64,000 nt of DNA from Roseiarcus sp963781895 (GTDB lineage Bacteria > Pseudomonadota > Alphaproteobacteria > Rhizobiales > Beijerinckiaceae), in contig CAWAIM010000051.1 of assembly GCA_963781895.1 (NCBI GenBank), forward strand, positions 17,868 to 81,867, in the 5' to 3' direction. Positions 28,133 through 37,307 of this stretch are shown here, in pieces. The notes beneath the pieces were generated by a model. It was not told the origin of the DNA. It saw nothing but the letters and a program-made list of their open reading frames with translations, and searched no databases. Every line of letters begins with the position of its first letter. The stretch's first letter is position 1. The position numbers and the translations under genes are program-made.

Positions 28133-28945
28133 GCCTCCCTCTCGCCGGTCGCGATCCTGGCGCAGAACGCGGCGATCGCGTCGAGCGTCTCCTGGGGCCG
28201 TTCGAGATGCGGCGAGTGGCGGCATCCTTCAAGGATCAGACTCTCGACCGGCGCGGGCGTGCGCGCTTCGATCGCGCGGATCTGCGCGATTGTTCCATAT
28301 TGGTCGTCCGCGCCCTGGATGAGCAGCGCAGGGACCCGCCAGCGATCGACGACCTCCTCGATGTTCCAGGCCTTGAAGCCGGGATCGAGCCACGCGCCGT
28401 TCCAGCCCGAGGAAGGCGCAGTCGACATCGGCGTGATATCGGGCGAGCTTGGCGCGCAGGCCGCCTGTCTCATAGGCGCGCTTGGCCTCGGCGATCGAGG
28501 CGAGGCCCGGCCCTTCGGCGAAGACGTGCGGCGCCATCAGCACGAGACCCTTGACGCGTTCGTCCACATGCTCGCCGGCGTAGATCGCGGCGATCGAGGC
28601 CCCGTCGCTGTGGCCGAACAGGAGCCCCCGCCGGAAGCCGATGACGTCGAGAACCGCCGGCAGGCTCGAGCGCGCCTCGCGGGTCATATAGTCGAGCGGA
28701 CGCGGCAGATCGACCGGATCGGACTGTCCGTAGCCGGCGCGCGAATAGGCGAAGACGCCCCAGCCTGTCGCCGCCGCCAGCCTGGCCGGAAAGTCGCGCC
28801 ACAGCGCGACGCAGCCGAGCCCTTCGTGCAGCAGGACGATGGTCGGCGCCGATTCGGGCGGCGGGCCGTAGGCGACCGCCTCGAGGCGCTTGCCGTCGGC
28901 GACGACGTTCGCGCCCGCGCCTTCAATCCAGGCGAACGTCGTCAT
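28129..28945 (-). CDS. alpha/beta hydrolase, one-base insertion
   Basis: About 271 residues after repair. The oxyanion-hole region VLLHEGLGCVALWRDFP, the nucleophile elbow LFGHSDGASIA (Ser) and the late His in EGCRHSPHLERP form a typical catalytic set; LIQGADDQYGT holds the acid. The break is at the run 28406-28408, where CTC-GGG-CTG should read CTC-GGC-TGG and WNGAWLDPGFKAWNIEEV follows. The gene lies 13 bp after the amidohydrolase and overlaps the dehydrogenase. It may hydrolyse an ester, lactone or ring-cleavage product of the same pathway. Confidence 0.8.
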
Positions 28946-28958
28946 CGCGCGCGAGCCC

Positions 28959-29831
28959 TCACGCCGCGGCGTCGATCTTCAGCGCCCGGATCGCGTTCTC
29001 TTTCAGGATCAGGTCGTGAACCTCCGGCTTGAAGCCGGCCTCCTTGAAATCCTTGATCCAGCGGTCGGGCGCGATCAGCGGGAAATCCGAGCCGAACAGC
29101 ATCTTGGTCTTGAGCTGGCTGTTGGCGTACTGAACGAGCTGCGGCGGAAAATACTTCGGGCTCCAGCCGGAGAGGTCGATATAGACGTTCGGCTTGTGCA
29201 GGCAGACCGACAGCGCCTCGTCCTGCCACGGCCACGACGGGTGGGCGATGATGATCGTCATGTCGGGGAAGTCGACGGCGACGTCGTCGATGTGGATCGG
29301 GTTCGAGTATTTGAGCCGCATGCCGCCGCCGCCCGGCATGCCCGTGCCGATCCCGGAATGGCCGCTGTGGAACAGCGCCGGCAGCTTGTGCTCGGCGATG
29401 ACCTCGTAGAGATCGTAGGCCATGCGGTCGTTGGGGAAGAAGCCCTGCACGGTCGGATGAAACTTGAACCCCTTGATGACGCCCGCCTCGATGAGGTCGC
29501 GCGCCTCGCGCACGCCGATCTTGCCCTTGTGCGGATCGATGGAGGCGAAGGCCATCATCATGTCGGCGTTGGCGGCGGCGGCCTCGGCGACTTCCTCGTT
29601 CGGGATGCGCCGGTTGCCGATCTGAAACTCGCTGTCGACGGTGAACATGACGAGGCCGATCCTGCGCTCGCGGTAATAGGCGACCGTCTCGGCGATGGTC
29701 GGCCGCTTGCCGGCCTTGAAGTATTTGTTCGCGGCGTCCTCGTAGGGCTGCCAGAAGGCGTCCGCCGGCTGCCGGCAGGAGACTTCGGCGTGGGTGTGGA
29801 CGTCGATGGCGACGAGGTCGTTGACGTTCAT
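28959..29831 (-). CDS. amidohydrolase family protein (Amidohydro_2, ACMSD-like fold)
   Basis: A 290-residue TIM-barrel metal hydrolase or decarboxylase. The metal site opens with AIDVHTHAEVS; FKFHPTVQGF, FHSGHSGIG, IIIAHPSWPWQDEA and the C-terminal FGSDFPLIAPDRW supply the further His and Asp ligands. Family members hydrolyse lactones or decarboxylate aromatic and ring-cleavage acids. The start ATG overlaps the ligase stop by 4 bp, so the product is made together with the acyl-CoA ligase. A role in aromatic acid breakdown is inference. Confidence 0.85.
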   Translation of the reverse strand: MNVNDLVAIDVHTHAEVSCRQPADAFWQPYEDAANKYFKAGKRPTIAETVAYYRERRIGLVMFTVDSEFQIGNRRIPNEEVAEAAAANADMMMAFASIDPHKGKIGVREARDLIEAGVIKGFKFHPTVQGFFPNDRMAYDLYEVIAEHKLPALFHSGHSGIGTGMPGGGGMRLKYSNPIHIDDVAVDFPDMTIIIAHPSWPWQDEALSVCLHKPNVYIDLSGWSPKYFPPQLVQYANSQLKTKMLFGSDFPLIAPDRWIKDFKEAGFKPEVHDLILKENAIRALKIDAAA

Positions 29832-31684
29832 GGTGCGGCTCTCTCCTTCAGGCGCTCCGAGATCACGCGCGGCGAGGGGGTCGGCGCGTAAAGCTCCTCG
29901 ACCGTCGCCGCCCGGCGCTTGAGCGCGGCGCGCTGGTTGATCGAACCTTTGTCGGTCAGTTCCCCGGTGTCGAGCGAGGGCGGATCGTCCAACAGGATGA
30001 TGCGCGCGAAGCGGCCCGAACTTCCGCCCGCGGCCTTGTTGAAATCGGCCAGCAGGCTGGCGAATTTCGCCCGCACGGCTTCGCTCGCCAGCACCTCGGC
30101 GGCGCTCGCCTCGCCGTCCGATCCGCCCGCCAGCTCGCGGCACGCCGCGAGGTTCGGAACGACGAGCGCCGCCGCATCGTCGCGGTCGTGCCCGGCCACC
30201 ACGACGTCGGTGACGAAGGGCGCGCAATGGGCGACGAACCTCGCCCTCAGCGGACCGACGCTGACCCAGGTGCCGGTGGCGAGCTTGAAGTCCTCGGCCA
30301 CGCGCCCGTCGAACAGGAAGCCGAGTTCCGGATCGCTTTCGTCGACGAATCGCAACGCGTCGCCGAAACAATAATAGCCCTCCTCGTCGAAGGCCGCCTT
30401 GGTCAGTTCCGGCTGGCGCCAGTAACCGGGCATGACGCTGGGGCTCTTCAGCCGCGCCTCGAGCTTGCCGGCGTTGGGGACGAGCTTGACCTCGACGCCC
30501 GGATTGGGAATGCCGACGACGCCCGGCCGCCGCGCGCGTTCCGTCACGCTGATCGCGGACGGGCCGGTCTCGGTCGAGCCGAACGAGGTCAGCATCGGAA
30601 CGGCCTCGCCGACCGTCGCCACGCCAAGCCGCTCGAACTCCTCGCGGACAAAGGGCGAGAGCGCCGCGCCGGCGTAGCAGAAGGATTGCAGCCTGCCGAA
30701 CAGGCTGCGGCGCAATGGCTCGTCGGCCTGGAGATAGGGCAGCAGCATCTCGAAGCCTCTCGGCACGTTGTAATAGACGGTCGGCGAGACCTCGCGCAGG
30801 TTGCGCACGGTCTCCTCGATCGCGCCCGGCAGCGGCCTGCCGCCGTCGATGTAGAACGAGCCGCCGTTGGACAGCACGAGATTGAAATTGTTGTTGCCGC
30901 CGAACGTGTGGCTCCACGGCAGCCAGTCGATCAGCACCGGCGGCTCGGCGCCGTAGCTCGGATTGACGGCGCGGACCATCGCCTGGTTCGAGGTCATCAT
31001 GCGCTGCGTGTTGATGACGCCCTTGGGCGTGCCGGTCGAGCCGGACGTGAACAGCAGCTTGGCGATCGTATCCGGCCCGACCTTCGCCTGGGCGGCGTCG
31101 ACTTCCGGTCCGGCCGGCTTCGCCAGCAGCGCTTCGAGCAAGGTCGACGGGCGGGACGCCGGCGGATTCGCGCGCGCGACGATCTCCGCGTCCCTCGGCG
31201 CGGCCGCCTCGAGCGCCGCGGCGAAGGCTGAGCCGTCGTCGACGAACACGAGTCCCGGCGTCAGGATGGCGAGGATCGCCTTGAGCTTGGCGAAATCCTT
31301 GGCGACCAGCGAATAGGGAGCCGAGACGGGCGCGTAGGGCACGCCGGCGATCATGGCGCCGAGCCCGACGAGCGCGTGGTCGACGCTGTTGCCGGACAGG
31401 ATCGCGACCGGCCGCTCGACGCTCAGGCCGCGGTCGATCAGACCTTGCGCGACGCTGCGCGCCGCCTCGCGCGCCTGGGCGTAGGTCAGCTTGCGCCAGC
31501 CCTCGCCCGAGCGCTCGGCGAGAAACACCCGGTCGGGCGCGAGCCTGGCCCAATGGTCGAGCCAGTCGGTCATCGCGTCAGGATGGGCGGCCAACGGATG
31601 GGGAGAGCGCGCCAGCATCGTCCCGTCGGAGCGGCGCTCGACGGTCACCTCCGGCGGACCGAAGGTCAGCCTGATCCGTGTCAT
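29828..31684 (-). CDS. AMP-dependent acyl-CoA synthetase, feruloyl-CoA synthase-like
   Basis: A 618-residue adenylate-forming ligase. The phosphate-binding loop is LLFTSGSTGTPKGVINTQRM, followed by LPWSHTFGGNNNFNLVLSNG, a stretch typical of feruloyl-CoA synthases, then FGSTETGPSA and the adenylate-binding GYYCFGDALRF. It would activate a hydroxycinnamic or other aryl acid to its CoA thioester at the expense of ATP. GGAGGAG precedes the ATG at 31684. It is first in a four-gene, overlapping operon (ligase, amidohydrolase, hydrolase, dehydrogenase). The specific acid is inferred only from family resemblance. Confidence 0.85.
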   Translation of the reverse strand: MTRIRLTFGPPEVTVERRSDGTMLARSPHPLAAHPDAMTDWLDHWARLAPDRVFLAERSGEGWRKLTYAQAREAARSVAQGLIDRGLSVERPVAILSGNSVDHALVGLGAMIAGVPYAPVSAPYSLVAKDFAKLKAILAILTPGLVFVDDGSAFAAALEAAAPRDAEIVARANPPASRPSTLLEALLAKPAGPEVDAAQAKVGPDTIAKLLFTSGSTGTPKGVINTQRMMTSNQAMVRAVNPSYGAEPPVLIDWLPWSHTFGGNNNFNLVLSNGGSFYIDGGRPLPGAIEETVRNLREVSPTVYYNVPRGFEMLLPYLQADEPLRRSLFGRLQSFCYAGAALSPFVREEFERLGVATVGEAVPMLTSFGSTETGPSAISVTERARRPGVVGIPNPGVEVKLVPNAGKLEARLKSPSVMPGYWRQPELTKAAFDEEGYYCFGDALRFVDESDPELGFLFDGRVAEDFKLATGTWVSVGPLRARFVAHCAPFVTDVVVAGHDRDDAAALVVPNLAACRELAGGSDGEASAAEVLASEAVRAKFASLLADFNKAAGGSSGRFARIILLDDPPSLDTGELTDKGSINQRAALKRRAATVEELYAPTPSPRVISERLKERAAP

Positions 31685-31862
31685 GGTCTCCTCCCGCGCC
31701 GCCGAGCGGCGTCCGGCCGCCTGCGCCTCGTTCAACGGCAATGGCAAGGAAAGTCTCCCGGCTGATAAAATCAAGGGCCCGGCGCCGAAATCATGGGACC
31801 TCGGCGGGCTTAGCCGCCATGCCCCATGATGCGGCCGGCGCCAGGCGAGGCCTCGCATAAGG

Positions 31863-31886
31863 AAAGACCGCCTCGCGGCGGTCTTT
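31863..31886 (-). terminator. intrinsic terminator of the PEP-CTERM gene
   Basis: A perfect 10-bp stem AAAGACCGCC/GGCGGTCTTT with a 4-base loop lies 25 bp after the PEP-CTERM stop. On the minus strand it is followed by CCTTATG, so the stem itself supplies the T tract. Confidence 0.75.
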
Positions 31887-31910
31887 CGAAGCGAAAAGCA
31901 GCGCTGAGGA

Positions 31911-32612
31911 TCAGGCGGCGGAAAGGGCAGGGGCCCCGCTCTTGGCCTTGCGATGCCGGGCAAAACCAAGACCGGCGAAGCCGAGGATGATCATGGCCCA
32001 GGTGGATGGCTCTGGGGTGCCAAAAGCGACGCCTCCCACGTAATCGTATGTGTAGTTGGCGTCGGCGACAGCGACGCCATATGTTAGTGACGAGGCTGGC
32101 GCCCCGGGGAAAACGCCGTTGCTCCAAAGATCAACAACGTCTCCGTTCGAAATCGTAAACATTACGCCATACACATCCAATAGGCCGCCGGAAGCCGGGT
32201 AGTCTGTACATACGATCGGAGATCCGTCCGGATAGAATGTATTGTCGTATGATAGCGCCGGGCTTGCTTGAGAGGCAGGCGGCGAGGGCACCCCGTTGAC
32301 AATAGAATAAAGACTGAAGTCTGGGGCGGTAACGTTAACTGGCAGGGGAACCACCGGGTTGATCGCATGCAACCCGGTGATCGTCGCGTTGACGATGTCT
32401 GGCTTGCCGTTGAGGCCCGTATTTGTGTCCGAAAATACGCCGGTGATGCCTGTGATCGGGTCGGCGCCGCCGGGCGCCGGCGAATAGGTGAGCGTACCGT
32501 GGGCGCTGACGCCCGGGCCGGTGAACCAGAAGCTGACCGTATTGGCCTGTGCCTGCTGAGCGATGGTCAGCGCCCCGACCAAGGGCAGAATAGTCAAAAT
32601 CTTGCGTCTCAT
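31911..32612 (-). CDS. PEP-CTERM sorting-domain envelope protein
   Basis: A 233-residue secreted protein. The N-terminus MRRKILTILPLVGALTIAQQ ending in AQA is a Sec signal peptide. The C-terminus has PEPSTWAMIILGFAGLGFA followed by the basic RHRKAKS, which is the PEP-CTERM signal (PEPxxWAM subtype) recognised by an exosortase. The middle is a Gly/Pro/Ser/Asn-rich beta-type domain (PGVSAHGTLTYSPAPGGADP) with no known function. GGGGA lies before the ATG at 32612. No exosortase gene is in the window. It is monocistronic with its own terminator. Confidence 0.85.
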   Translation of the reverse strand: MRRKILTILPLVGALTIAQQAQANTVSFWFTGPGVSAHGTLTYSPAPGGADPITGITGVFSDTNTGLNGKPDIVNATITGLHAINPVVPLPVNVTAPDFSLYSIVNGVPSPPASQASPALSYDNTFYPDGSPIVCTDYPASGGLLDVYGVMFTISNGDVVDLWSNGVFPGAPASSLTYGVAVADANYTYDYVGGVAFGTPEPSTWAMIILGFAGLGFARHRKAKSGAPALSAA

Positions 32613-32924
32613 CGTGGCGTTCCCCTTTGAATTCACTCTCTGCCGGACAGGATTCGCTGTGTCCCTTACGGCACGGCCCATATTGATGGCCAAATTTGTC
32701 GCCGTCAATTGTGGCTAATACGACCGGCCCTTCGGTCATGCCGAAGCGGCGTCGGCGCCGACCGTCGGCGCTGGCCGCGGCCTCATCCATTGAATAAGCT
32801 TTCGGTCGGGCGTCTTGGCGGGGGCTGATCACGCCGTAATGGAACAGGCGCTCCACGGCGACGTGGCGCGGCCCATCCAGTCGGATGCGCCCTTGAAGGC
32901 ATGGAATTGGCCGGAGGAAAGGGA
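32613..32924. other. divergent intergenic region, 312 bp
   Basis: Separates the PEP-CTERM gene from the collagen-like gene. It must hold both promoters, but I see no convincing -35/-10 pair. GGAGGAAA at 32913-32920 is the ribosome site of the collagen-like gene. Confidence 0.4.
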
Positions 32925-33692
32925 ATGCGAACATCGATCGCCAGTCTAGCCCTCGTCGCGCTATTGGCTGTCTCGGGGTGCTCAAAGGAATCCCAGGGAC
33001 CGTCTGGACCGCAAGGGCCCGCGGGGCCGGCGGGACCGCAAGGGCCCAAAGGCGAGACGGGCGCCGCAGGGCCGGCGGGGCCGCAAGGACCCAAGGGCGA
33101 GACGGGCGCCGCAGGGCCGGCCGGACCGCAAGGACCCAAGGGCGAGATGGGCGCCGCAGGACCGGCGGGGCCGCAGGGGCCGCGGGGCGAACTCGGACCC
33201 GCAGGGCCGCAGGGCGAGGCGGGAGCCGCGGGAGCGCAGGGACCGAAGGGCGAGACGGGCGCCGCGGGACCGCAAGGAGCGCAAGGGCCGAAGGGCGAGA
33301 CGGGCGCCGCAGTACAGCAAGGAGCGCAAGGGTCGAAGGGCGAGACTGGCGCCCCAGGACCGCAAGGGCCGCAAGGACCGAAGGGCGAGACGGGCGCCGC
33401 AGGACCGCAAGGGCCGCAAGGACCGAAGGGCGAGACGGGCGCCGCGGGACCGGCGGGGCCGCAGGGACCGAAGGGCGAGAGGGGCGCCGCGGGACCGCCA
33501 GGACCGACCGGGGCCGGCGCCGTTCTTCGAGCGATCACCGGCCAAATGCAGGCCGCGTGCGGCGCCAACGAAATCATGATCAGCGCTTACTGCACCGGCG
33601 AAGGCAGCACGCTGCATATCAACAAGACCATCGGCGCAAGTTGCGAAGGCTCGCAAAGCAATACGGTCGTGGTCGTCTGCGCGGAGCGGTAA
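32925..33692 (+). CDS. collagen-like lipoprotein (Gly-X-Y repeats)
   Basis: A 255-residue protein. MRTSIASLALVALLAVSGC ends in a lipobox with Cys19, so it should be lipid-anchored. Residues 25-196 are nearly uninterrupted Gly-X-Y triplets, mainly in the unit GPQGPKGETGAAGPA, with high Pro and charged Lys-Gly-Glu triplets that favour a triple helix. One break occurs at Val130 (GAA-VQQ-GAQ). The C-terminal 60 residues form a non-repetitive, four-cysteine domain (Cys212, 223, 240, 252), a likely trimerisation or binding head. Bacterial collagen-like proteins act in adhesion and surface structure; the role here is unknown. A ribosome site GGAGGAAA supports the start. Confidence 0.9.
   Translation: MRTSIASLALVALLAVSGCSKESQGPSGPQGPAGPAGPQGPKGETGAAGPAGPQGPKGETGAAGPAGPQGPKGEMGAAGPAGPQGPRGELGPAGPQGEAGAAGAQGPKGETGAAGPQGAQGPKGETGAAVQQGAQGSKGETGAPGPQGPQGPKGETGAAGPQGPQGPKGETGAAGPAGPQGPKGERGAAGPPGPTGAGAVLRAITGQMQAACGANEIMISAYCTGEGSTLHINKTIGASCEGSQSNTVVVVCAER
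32997..33512 (+). repeat. in-frame tandem repeat array encoding Gly-X-Y triplets
   Basis: Degenerate repeats of 27 to 45 bp (GGGCCCAAGGGCGAGACGGG-type units) make up two thirds of the collagen-like gene. All frames are open across it because the repeat unit is a multiple of 3 and GC-rich. Repeat number could vary between strains by slippage. Confidence 0.85.
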
Positions 33693-33704
33693 TCGGCGAA
33701 ATAC

Positions 33705-33731
33705 GGGATCGAAGCGACGGCTCTCGATCCC
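33705..33731 (+). terminator. hairpin after the collagen-like gene
   Basis: GGGATCGA and TCGATCCC pair perfectly over 8 bp around an 11-base loop, 12 bp after the stop codon. There is no T run, so terminator activity is uncertain. Confidence 0.35.
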
Positions 33732-33881
33732 CTTCGCAGGCAATCTTTCGCTCCGCCGCGCGGGGACATGCGCCGCTGGCGCGCGCCGGTGCGGGCGAAG
33801 GCGGGATAGCGGAGGTCGTCGAGAGCTTTCGCTTCGCCGCCAATCGTGTCACGGTCTGTCGGCTGCTCCAGGGAGGCGTTC

Positions 33882-34337
33882 ATGCAGGCCGTCGCGTTCA
33901 AAGCCGGAGACACGATCATCTCCGAGGGTGAGGAGGGCAATACCGCGTTCTTCATCGTTACTGGATCGGTCGAGGTCTGCATCGGTCAGGGCGCCAAGGC
34001 CAGGACCGTCGGAACGCTGAAGACGGGCGAAGTGTTCGGCGAAATGTGCCTGATCGAGCCCGGGCCGCGATCCGCCACGGTCAAGGCGGCGACCGACGTG
34101 GAATGCCTCGCCGCCTCCTACGAGGAGTTCATCGCCGCGATCGAGGATTACCCGGAGCGCGCGGTCGGGTTCATGAAGACGCTGGTGCGGCGGCTCCGCC
34201 AGATGAACGATCTGATGGAGAGCGTGGGCCCCGACAGGCGCGGGCTTCGCCGGAGGATTCGCGATTGGCAGAAGTCGGTGGAGCCGTTCGATCTCGACCC
34301 CGACGTGTCCGCCCTTTCCTGGACGATGCTGTGGTGA
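33882..34337 (+). CDS. stand-alone cyclic-nucleotide-binding domain protein
   Basis: A 151-residue protein consisting of one Crp/cNMP-type beta-roll: FKAGDTIISEGEEGNTAFFI, VGTLKTGEVFGEMCLIEPGP and RSATVKAATDVECLAASYEEF, where GEMCLIEPGPRSATV aligns with the phosphate-binding cassette (Glu and Arg kept). No DNA-binding helix-turn-helix follows; the tail is a short basic helical segment. It may be a cAMP/cGMP-responsive partner protein rather than a transcription factor. AGGGAGGCG precedes the ATG at 33882. Confidence 0.82.
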   Translation: MQAVAFKAGDTIISEGEEGNTAFFIVTGSVEVCIGQGAKARTVGTLKTGEVFGEMCLIEPGPRSATVKAATDVECLAASYEEFIAAIEDYPERAVGFMKTLVRRLRQMNDLMESVGPDRRGLRRRIRDWQKSVEPFDLDPDVSALSWTMLW

Positions 34338-34489
34338 TCCCTCGGACGGCGCCGCGTGGATGGCCGGTTTGCCTCGCCTGAGCGGGGCGCCGATCGGCCA
34401 GCGTCGATTTCTCGAGGCGGCGATCGCATCAACGACGTCGGCCTGGGACGTTGGAGCAGGCGATCAAGTCGATCAGCCGCTGACGCCGC

Positions 34490-35291
34490 CTATGGGACCA
34501 CCGCTAAGGGACCATCGAGATGGCGAAGCGCTTCCCACGACGGCGCGCTCGACACCCGGATCGCGCCGTCGAGCGGCCGGTCGAATTCGATGATGATGTA
34601 GATGGCCGAGGCGAACGACAGCGCGCCGAAAACGATTGCCGTCTGGACGACGACCTTGCGCGGCGCGAGGAGGCCCAACGCGGCGAAAATAATGGCGAGC
34701 CAAGCCGTCGCGCCGATCAGAAGCGGCCAGGAGATCCTGTCGCGCTCGGAATCGACGACCAGCCGCCTTTGCTGCAGCGTCTCGGACATTGTCGACTTGA
34801 GCGCGACGGCCAACTGGCGGTGGTAGGGCTCGGTCGGCTCGAGCTTTTGAATGGCGGCGTCGACGGCGGCGAGCAGTTCGCCGGGAGGCATCGGCGCGAT
34901 GTCCACATTGTATTCTGCGGTTGGATCGGCCCCCGTCGGAGGCGTCTCGTCGGGCCAGGTTTGGGCGATCTCGGCGGCGAGATAGGCGCGCAGCTTCGCC
35001 TGGATCGGGGACCGCCTCCTCGCCGTACTCGCGCAGCCCCGTCTCGAGCTGGGTGATGTCCCCGGTGAGGGCCGTGAGCCGGCTGTCGAAAGTTTCAAAG
35101 GATCCCTTCACCTCGGAAATCACCAGCCCGAACAGCAGCGCCGTGAAAAGCACGAGAATGGAAATGACCAAAAGTCCGGCCTCGCGCCAAGTTCTCCGGC
35201 CTTCCTCGGGCGCCGCGCGCAGATACTTGCCGATCGCGTTGGCGGAAAGCATAACCACGACAATAGCAGACGCAACTACGGTGTCGGACAT
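34490..35291 (-). CDS. DUF4239 (bestrophin-like) membrane protein, one-base insertion
   Basis: About 266 residues after repair. Two hydrophobic segments lie near the N-terminus (VASAIVVVMLSANAIG and AGLLVISILVLFTALLFGLV) and two near the C-terminus (WPLLIGATAWLAIIFAALGL and IVFGALSFASAIYIIIEF). Between them is a soluble helical region containing FDSRLTALTGDITQLETGL and PIQAKLRAYLAAEIAQTWP. The frame breaks at the G run 35007-35010. This pattern matches the DUF4239 family, whose function is unknown. The gene is convergent with the cNMP-binding protein gene. Confidence 0.72.
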
Positions 35292-35812
35292 GTCCTATCT
35301 TCGCCTGAACGTGGCCATTTTGCAAGAGGAGTTAATTTAGAGGGTTAAATTGAAAGTACTCTCCGCGAGTTTCGCCCGGATGAGCCTCGAGCCTTTGGTC
35401 GAGCACGCCAAGGCTTGCGGCGTATCGCGCGGACGATCGAGATGTCGGAAGTCGCCGAGCGCCTGCAAAAGCTCGAGGCGAGTGTCGGCGAAAACAAGGA
35501 CCCTCGATGAAATCTCGATCAACGAGCCGACTTGAGAAGTTGGACCAAGCAATGAAGTCAAAAAGCCGCATTTTGTACGCAACGATAGAATTTCCGACCG
35601 GTAATCGGCGACGCGGCCAAGACTGGATTTCCTGGTTTTCGGCTCGGCGTCGCCCGGCCGCTTCCTTGTCGGGCCAGTCGATGTCGGCTGCCGCCTGGTC
35701 GGCGTCCAGCGCAGGCTGCGCCGACGCCGTCATTTCGAAGCCTTGGGACCGCCCGCGCCGAGTTCCGCTCTGTTGTCTTCCATGGCGTTGCTTGGCTTCA
35801 TCGCCGTCAAAG
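35292..35812. other. intergenic region, 521 bp
   Basis: No complete gene. A short rightward frame at 35349-35510 without a usable start encodes a helical tail (MSEVAERLQKLEASVGENKD from the ATG at 35442) that looks like real but orphaned coding sequence, possibly the remnant of a lost gene. Confidence 0.4.
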
Positions 35813-37001
35813 TCATGGCGATATTTCGAGCGCCAAGGCTATGCCCTGGCCGCCGCCGATGCACAGCGTGACGACGCCGCGCGTCAGCCCGTCGCGCTTC
35901 ATCGAATGCAGCAGCCGCGTCGTCAGGACCGCGCCCGTCGCCCCGATCGGATGCCCGTGGGCGATGGCCCCGCCTTCGACGTTGACGATGTCTTCGGCCA
36001 AGCCGAGTTCGCGCGTGACGGCCAGCACGATCGCGGCGAAGGCTTCGTTGATCTCGATCCGCTCGATGTCGGCGATCGCCCATCCGGCCCGCCCCAGCGC
36101 CTGACGCACGGCGGGGACCGGACCGATCCCGAACATTCCGGGCTCGACCGCGCCGACGCCATAGGCGACGAGCCGGGCCATCGGCGCGAGGCCATTGGCC
36201 TCGGCGAAGCCGCGTTCGGCGACCACCATCGCCGCGGCGCCGCTATTGAGGCCCGGCGCGTTGCCCGCCGTGATCGTTCCGTCCTTGCGGAACGCCGGCT
36301 TGAGCTTCGCCAGGCTTTCGAGCGTCGTGTCGGGCCGATTGTGCTCATCCCGTGCCGAACCGCTCCGGGCCTTTCCGGCCCTTGACCTCGACGGGAACGA
36401 TCTCCGCGTCGAACTTGCCGGCCGCCTGCGCCGCCGAAAAGGCTTGCTGCGAGCGCGCCGCCCAGCGGTCCTGGTCCGCGCGGCTGATCTGGCGACTGGC
36501 GACGAGATCCTCGGTGTGCCAGCCGGAATGCTGGTCGGAGAAGGCGTCGTTGAGACCGTCGCGCAGCATCGAATCGTAGATTTTCGCGTCGCCCATCCGG
36601 TAGCCCCAGCGGCCGCCCGCCATGAGGTAGGGGGCGGCGTCCATGTTCTCCATGCCGCCGGCGACGCCGGCGTCGGCGAAGCCGAGCCAGATTTCCTGCG
36701 CCAGCGAGGCGATCGCCTGGGCGCCGGAGCCGCAGACCCGGTTCACGGTCATGGCCGGAACATCGACTGGCGCGCCGCCGTGGATCGCGGCCTGGCGGGC
36801 CGGGTTCATCTTGTTGCCGGCCTGGATCACGTTGCCCATGACCACGGCGTTCAGGCGGCTCGGATCGAGCTTCGATCGCCGCAGCGTCTCGCGCACGACC
36901 GCCGCGCCGAGATCCACCGCCGGCGTCGTCTTGAGGCTTCCATCATAAGTGCCGATCGCGGTTCTGACCGGCTGGCAAACGACGACTTCCCGCTTCGACA
37001 T
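35813..37001 (-). CDS. acetyl-CoA C-acyltransferase (thiolase), one-base insertion
   Basis: About 395 residues after repair. MSKREVVVCQPVRTAIGTYD opens the chain; TVNRVCGSGAQAIAS holds the nucleophilic Cys, NEAFAAIV and GHPIGATGAVLTT the His region, and CIGGGQGIALALE the second catalytic Cys. It cleaves 3-oxoacyl-CoA or condenses acetyl-CoA. The frame breaks in the run at 36349-36351: ACG-GGA-TGA should read ACG-GAT-GAG, and HNRPDTTLESLAKLKPAF follows. It is distinct in sequence from the other thiolase in the window and stands alone rather than in an operon. Confidence 0.86.
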
Positions 37002-37307
37002 GATTCACCTCGTCACTGACCGGCGCATGTACCATGCGTCCGCCGGAAGCCGCATTGATGCAGATCACGCCGGCATTTGATATCGTCCGTCCAGAATTCA
37101 AGTGCGCCGATCGCGGCGAGAAAGCCCGAGCGCGGTTGGACCTGCGCGGCGGCGTCGGGCTGTGAATTCGGCGCCGTGGTCCAACGCCGATCGTTTGAAA
37201 GAGGCGACGGACCTGTTGTCGTGGGAGTATTGGGCTCCGAAGCGCCATACGATAAGCAGCGCAGCTCGGCGCGTTGCGGTCGGAGCGCGCGCAGAGCGAC
37301 GGAGACA

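Noticed and set aside
32997..33512. CRISPR-like direct repeats
   Set aside because: The repeats are contiguous, in-frame and encode Gly-X-Y triplets; there are no unique spacers and no cas genes.
32978..33931. Long open frames in other frames and on the other strand of the collagen-like repeat
   Set aside because: Repeats whose unit is a multiple of three keep every frame open; the lipobox, ribosome site and Gly-X-Y register identify the true frame.
35349..35510. Short frame ending in a coiled-coil-like peptide
   Set aside because: No start codon with ribosome site covers it; too short to call a gene, kept only as a possible remnant.
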